DNA of 64,000 nt from Apoderus coryli (Eukaryota; Arthropoda; Insecta; Coleoptera; Attelabidae). The stretch lies in assembly GCA_911728435.2 (NCBI GenBank), contig OU452202.1:20501135-20565134 (forward strand), read 5' to 3'. The translations under genes were made by a program, and so were the position numbers. Below are positions 59,300-64,000 of this stretch, piece by piece. Positions within the stretch are counted from its first letter, which is position 1; each line of letters starts with the position of its first letter. The notes under the pieces were generated by a model. It did not search any database. It was not told the origin of the DNA and worked only from the letters and a program-made list of their open reading frames with translations.

Positions 59300-60350
59300 T
59301 AAACACTAAAATAAATGTCATATACCAAAAAAATTACAAAATCTCGAGAAAAAAATCAGTATTTTGTTGTACACCCTGTAAATTACAGCGGTCATTAACA
59401 ATAAAAAATCTAGCCTTGTGGCGCTAATTCCAAACAATTTGCCCTTAATAGCCCAAAAACGCATGCCTCTATCTCTTCTGGTTAGTAAAATATTTGACTT
59501 TGATACGAAGGCAAAAATGGATCCGATTCACTTTATTGTTGAATCAAACTCACAATAAGGTGCATCGAGAAAGAAACACAATAAATGTTACAAATATTGT
59601 TTCCACATTACTTGTAATATTAAGAATGTTCTAGCAGCCGATGTAATAACTAATAAAAGTTTACACATATTTAATTAACTGAAAATTCGGTTACAACGTG
59701 ATATATTAGAATATTGGGTATACTAAATACAGTTGCTATCTGCTCGTATTTTACAGGAAAATCAATCAACCGGCAAATGTTCATTTTAAAATAGACGTTA
59801 AACTCGTTAATAGTGCTTCTACTACACAATTTTTATTTTACTTTTTTTGCTGAACCAATGACCAGATTGATGGTGCGTAATTTAAGCTTGATATTGATGA
59901 AACGGGATAATGCAGAACGTAGATGGTTTACTGGCCGTCCAGTTTGATTTTGATAAATCACTTCATTAAATTGTGAATGACAAAACCTGGTTCTGAGATT
60001 ATTACTGTAGCGAATTTACCTTATACGTATCCAAACAGCCCCAAAACTGGTGCCACATATGTAAAATTTGTTAAGGAAATTTTCTAGTTTCGAATATTCT
60101 TTATCATTATGTTCTTTGTTCTAACGTCCACGATTTCTCTGAATAATTCAGAAATTGAAAAGGGTATATAAATGGCCGCAATCTCTCCTAATTCCCAGAA
60201 GCCCAGCAGCATTGCAGCAGGAAAAGGGCAGGCAGACTTCCACTGAAAAGCAACCTACTCCTTATAAAGCCTGTCGTACCCGTCAGCAGCTAGGTCATAC
60301 CGGAGAAAACTAAAGGCAAAGGAGAACAAGGCTATCAGAATAGAGACGCA
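59300..60350. other. Region without recognised gene
   Basis: ACACCCTGTA at 59371 is a solitary CAGGGTG-type end. The last 170 bp (from about 60180) turn GC-rich and lead into a LINE-like coding fragment. Confidence 0.35.
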
Positions 60351-60359
60351 CCATGTGTC

Positions 60360-60542
60360 GTGAGGAACGACCGAATTCGTGGGGATTTAGCTCTCAACTC
60401 CTTGATGGAACATCTCGCACAGCGAGCAATTCCGATCTTTGAAAAAGCAGAGCGAGTTCAGAATCCACTTCTACAGGCAGCGGTGGAGTACGACCCCGAG
60501 GAACAAGCAAGGAGGTTCAAGATGCCAACTATGACCCTGTGA
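60360..60542 (+). pseudogene. Probable LINE reverse-transcriptase C-terminal tail
   Basis: VRNDRIRGDLALNSLMEHLA, IFEKAERVQNPLLQAAVEYD, then a TGA. The RN..I..DL......I...A....E......NPL......YDP layout resembles the extreme C-terminus of Jockey-type ORF2 proteins. Coding composition stands out from its surroundings. Not proven. Confidence 0.4.
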
Positions 60543-60618
60543 AGACAACGTCGATTCTAGCGGCGTGCAAATTAGACACAATCCAGGCGGAAGAAACGTC
60601 AGAAGTTCCAACTACTAG

Positions 60619-61850
60619 CATTATCAAATTTCTCAAAGCTGTTTGAAATTATTTTATATCAGAGGATTTATAGAGTGACAAAGCCTAATGTATCAATAAA
60701 TCAACATGGTTTTATCGGTGGCAGGTCCACGCTTACTGATCTGTCTGTGTTTACACAATTTACTTCAGAAACTGTTGATGGAGGAGGGCAGGTCGATGTG
60801 ATTTACACGGACTTTGCCAAAGCATTTGACAGAATAAATCACGTGGTTCTGTTGAACAAGCTTACTGTGTTTGGGCTTGGAGCTGGATCTGTTTCGCTAA
60901 TCCATTCCCATATCACTAATAGATCCCAATATGTTCTCCATAATGGATATAAATCGTCAAGATACCATATGTCATCTGGTGTTTCGCAAGGGTCGAATCT
61001 GGGCCCATTATTGTTTTTAATTTTTATAAATGACTTAGCCGGACTACTGAATTGTCAGAGAATGCTGTTTGCGGACGATATGAAAATATTTAATTCAGTT
61101 AATAATCTTGACGATTGTAATCGTTTTCAGCGTGATATGGATTTGGTTCAATGCTGGTGTGAGGAAAACAAACTGAACTTGAACTCTTCCAAGTGTAAAG
61201 TTATGTCATATATCAGAAAAAAATCAGCCATTCATTTCGAGTATACGATTTAAAATCGTCCTGAGTCCATTAAGGAACTTGGTGTGACCTTTGTTAAGCT
61301 TCTTTCATTCGATATACATATAAATAACATAATTCTGAGTGCATCTAGGTCTTATGGCTACATTGTGAGAAATTCTAGATCTTTTGAGAATATGGGTACA
61401 ATAAAAACCTTATACTATGCTTATGTCAGGTCAAAGCTGGAATTCTCCTCTTTAATATGGTTTCCATATTATAACTGTTACAATGTTTCTGTTGAGAGAG
61501 TTCAGCGTAAGATCTTAAAATACTTATGTTTCAAAACTGATGGATCATATCCAGAAAGAGGAATAGAGTATGACATCTTGGTAACAAGATGTCAAATACA
61601 AAGTTTAGAATTAAGACGAAAAATTCATGCAGTAAAATTCCTTTTTAATATATTGCATAGTAAGATTAATTGCGCTGAACTCTTGCAAAAGTTGTATTTT
61701 TTGGTACCACGGCAAAATTCGAGATCTTCTAATTTATTTTATAACGACCGACCTAGGACCAATTTGTTGATGAAGTCGCCTGTCTACACAATGTGTCAGA
61801 CATATAACTATATACATACACTTAAGTACTGTTTTGGGTGTTTTGAATGA
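60619..61850 (+). pseudogene. Jockey-like LINE ORF2, one in-frame stop
   Basis: Reads LALSNFSKLFEIILYQRIYR, QHGFIGGRSTLTDL, DVIYTDFAKAFDRINHVVLL (motif A, D), SSGVSQGSNLGPLLF (motif B), MLFADDMKIF (motif C, catalytic DD), NLNSSKCKVM and a C-terminal domain with GVTF and YYAYVRSKLEFSSLIW. A single TAA at 61251 interrupts it; everything after continues in the same frame to 61850. The N-terminal endonuclease is missing (5' truncation near 60615). Otherwise the best preserved mobile-element ORF in the window. Confidence 0.85.
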
Positions 61851-61997
61851 ACATTTAAGTTAAATGTATGATGTTTCTTTCTTTCTGTTTCGGTTTATTT
61901 TTATTGTTATTATTAAGATTAAGTAATTTTGTAAGATTGCTCTGTAAATGGATTCTCTGTTGAGAAATAAAGCAATTATTATTATTATTATTATTAT
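61851..61997 (+). mobile_element. LINE 3' UTR with (ATT)n tail
   Basis: Short 3' UTR ending GAGAAATAAAGCA followed by about nine ATT units (61970-61996). Same AATAAAG-plus-TTA arrangement as at 54.1 and 11.2 kb, so the target-site end of the LINE is at about 61997. Confidence 0.8.
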
Positions 61998-61999
61998 AC

Positions 62000-62520
62000 A
62001 CACATAGCAGCAGACGAGAAAGATCAGACGATAGATAGACCTTCTGGACATAGTCCCAGGCCTTCTGAAACGAAAGAAGAGCTCCTGAAGTAATAGAAGT
62101 GTCCCCTTCAGAAATCTGCAATCAGATAGCTCCTTTCATCGGAGAGGTTTTAAAATTAATTAATATTTTGTAATGATTTCAGAAAAATGTTGTTTTAATA
62201 AAACTGGAAACCCTTGATCCCGCCTTCTTATACCGATAATAATATTTAATTATTGTAGAAGACAAAATCGTGGATCTCAATCACTTCAACGGTCAAAAAA
62301 CCCCATATTTTTCTCTATGACTATTGGACCGTAAAGATGCAGTTTTTGTTTCATTTTAGCACATTAAGTATTTCAGATTAAAATGAAACCAAATAGTAAC
62401 ACAAAACAACAAAAAATTAGTTGTAGATACATTTTTAGGTAGATATTATAGGTACTTCATCAATCAAAACTGCGTTTACTACATTCGGTGTCATAGAACT
62501 TTTAGAGAAAACTCAATCTA
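62000..62520. other. Region without recognised gene
   Basis: AT-rich; no exon or TIR seen. Confidence 0.35.
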
Positions 62521-62541
62521 CCAATACTCTTTCCTTTTCCG

Positions 62542-62691
62542 TATAAAAGCAACATTGTTTAGATGAATAACGGCAGTATCTAATTATTTATTGTTAGTGG
62601 TGTTTTACAATTTTTATTATCTTGAAAACATCTGGTTTAGTGTTATAGTGTATAAAGACGTTGAGGAGAATGTTGTGCTTCAAGGTACCTA
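62542..62691 (+). promoter_or_regulatory. Candidate core promoter and short first exon
   Basis: TATAAAAG at 62542-62549 is followed about 120 bp later by an ATG (about 62670) encoding MLCFK just before GTACCT, a weak donor. A TATA box plus a very short first coding exon is a common layout in insect cuticle and secreted-protein genes. No second exon was found, so this is tentative. Confidence 0.25.
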
Positions 62692-62699
62692 TATGATTT

Positions 62700-64000
62700 C
62701 AAACTTAGTTTTACCTCTATTTTTACGCCTAATAATAAATTAGAGATGTTGCAATTTAAAGTTTTACTCAATTTCAAAGTTTGCTTTAAAGTTCGCTAAC
62801 AATAAGAACTGGAATCGATGGATTTAAACACTGTAATTAACTGTTTATAAGCTAAAAGTTTGTTCCATATTACTTTGTGTGTGAATTCGTTCCATTTAAC
62901 TGGTCATTCAATAAATCCGTAGGATAAATAAATAAATTATATTTTGTATAAATTTCAGACATTTTCAACACAAAAAAATCGTTTTTATTATTTCTTGAAC
63001 TGCTTGGAAAGTTATCAAAACAGACATTGTACATTTACTGCAATCTTATCATTTTGTTTTTCAATTCAATCGAAACTAAAAAGTTGTTTTTCTTCTCCCA
63101 AACACAATCGCTCGTATAGTACGAGGGTTGCCTTTTATATTTCGGGATTTGGCAACACTGGTGTTGCAATCTGGCAACTGACAGCTCTACCGTAAAGTTG
63201 GACATATTTGAGGTTATACGTACTCAGAACGTTTTGACCATTGAGATATAAGGAGTCGCTATAAGCATTATTTTACATTGTACACAAACGGGTGCATTGG
63301 GTGGGGCGTAATCGTATACCAATATGGCGGATTCTACAGAGCCGCATTAACTTTATTTTTACTAAAATAATACATCCTGGTATTAACATATTTAGTCGCA
63401 ATAGATTTGATCAGTAAATGTATATGGTTATCAAACACTGATTGATCAAAACCGTGCACAACTAAATTAGGAAAAATATTACTATTTACAAATTCCTTTA
63501 AAACAAGGTTTATTATGAATTCTGCGGCAACTTTTCATTAGTAGCTACTACACGATATTTGATGATCTTTTCGGATTGGAAGCAAACGTCTAAAACATCT
63601 TTTGAAGGAATTTGTAAATCCTTTTTTGCCTTCATTTTAATAAAAGAATAACACTTATTAATGCATCTCGACATTCTCTGCAAATAATTTGCTTCTTTAA
63701 ACTAAAAACAACAAATATAGCAATATAAACAATAATGAATTTCGAAAATTCAGAAAATGGTCCAGATAATCATGATCTGGATAAATTATATTTGTGTACA
63801 TTTCTCGTTGGTATCCAATTAATTCGAGAAACATATTCTGTCCAGATATGTCTACGAGCAGGATCTTTAGGAAATCTAAAAACAGGAATATGTTTTTTAA
63901 CACACATTTAGGGGTCTTTTTTGCCAGAAAGTTATGAAAAAGTAGAGAGTTTGAGAGTAGAAATCAAGTAAAAGAATTTGTAAAAAAAAATAAACTACAA
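62700..64000. other. Window end, no firm gene
   Basis: Apart from the inverted transposon-end repeat at 63230-63360, only AT-rich sequence. The open frame at 62944-63195 runs into that repeat; 63697-63903 (minus) has no motif. Confidence 0.35.
63230..63360. repeat. Inverted copy of the 15.5 kb transposon-end repeat
   Basis: Blocks CATTGAGATATAAGGAGTCG, CGCTATAAGCATTATTTTAC, TACACAAACGGGTGCATTGG, GTGGGGCGTAATCG and ACCAATATGGCGGATTC match 15530-15660 in reverse complement. Confidence 0.7.

Noticed and set aside
1..64000. CRISPR arrays, operons, Shine-Dalgarno sites, replication origins
   Set aside because: The window is insect nuclear DNA; repeats are transposons and microsatellites, not regularly spaced arrays.

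Overview
This is a 64 kb stretch of an AT-rich insect nuclear genome. Introns with GT..AG borders, degenerate transposons on every scale, THAP, hAT, Harbinger, mariner/Tc1 and Jockey-like LINE remnants, and dozens of CAGGGTG-type MITEs all point to an insect. A beetle or similar lineage is my guess only. Nothing bacterial, organellar or viral is seen.

Host genes are sparse and are found mainly by joining exons. (1) A plus-strand three-exon gene (exons 939-1130, 1521-1823, 7070-7126) encodes a 183-residue protein with two membrane segments. (2) A minus-strand four-exon gene (20565 down to 17278) encodes a complete 320-residue hydrophilic protein that I do not recognise; its last intron carries a decayed hAT element and a mariner fragment. 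(3) A minus-strand gene supplies its last two exons here (32772-32687 and 29566-29421), giving a single-pass membrane C-terminus; its 5' part was not found. (4) A GC-richer, coding-like stretch at 51682-52027 is interrupted by a frame change and is either a broken gene or an assembly error.

The rest is mobile DNA. 0-16 kb: MITEs with TA target duplications, a 935-bp long-TIR element, a 266-bp near-perfect hairpin, two copies of a P-like element with a THAP first exon, and a second THAP remnant. 22.07-25.37 kb: a composite Harbinger element flanked by TTA, with one P-like insertion whose empty site is preserved in the neighbouring duplicate. 26.9-38.6 kb: mariner MITE, another TIR element, short palindromes, LINE scraps, a CXC-like cysteine-rich fragment and mariner transposase debris. 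39.2-40.5 kb: a second hAT pseudogene of the ZMYM1-like group. 41.6-43.7 kb: two MITEs and an HTH (DUF4817-like) fragment. 45.9-49.4 kb: two Tc1-like elements, one nested in the right TIR of the other. 49.8-51.4 kb: mariner remnant and a degenerate tandem repeat. 54.1-55.3 and 60.6-62.0 kb: two 5'-truncated LINEs with TTA-type tails. 56.8-57.5 kb: two opposed transposase relics. 59.0-59.3 kb: a third THAP relic.

The transposon parts do not form a cooperating system; almost all are inactivated. The most informative items are the unrecognised 320-residue gene, the P-like family whose insertion can be read against its empty site, the palindromic ATTGTCTTTA repeats, and three hammerhead-core-like motifs.
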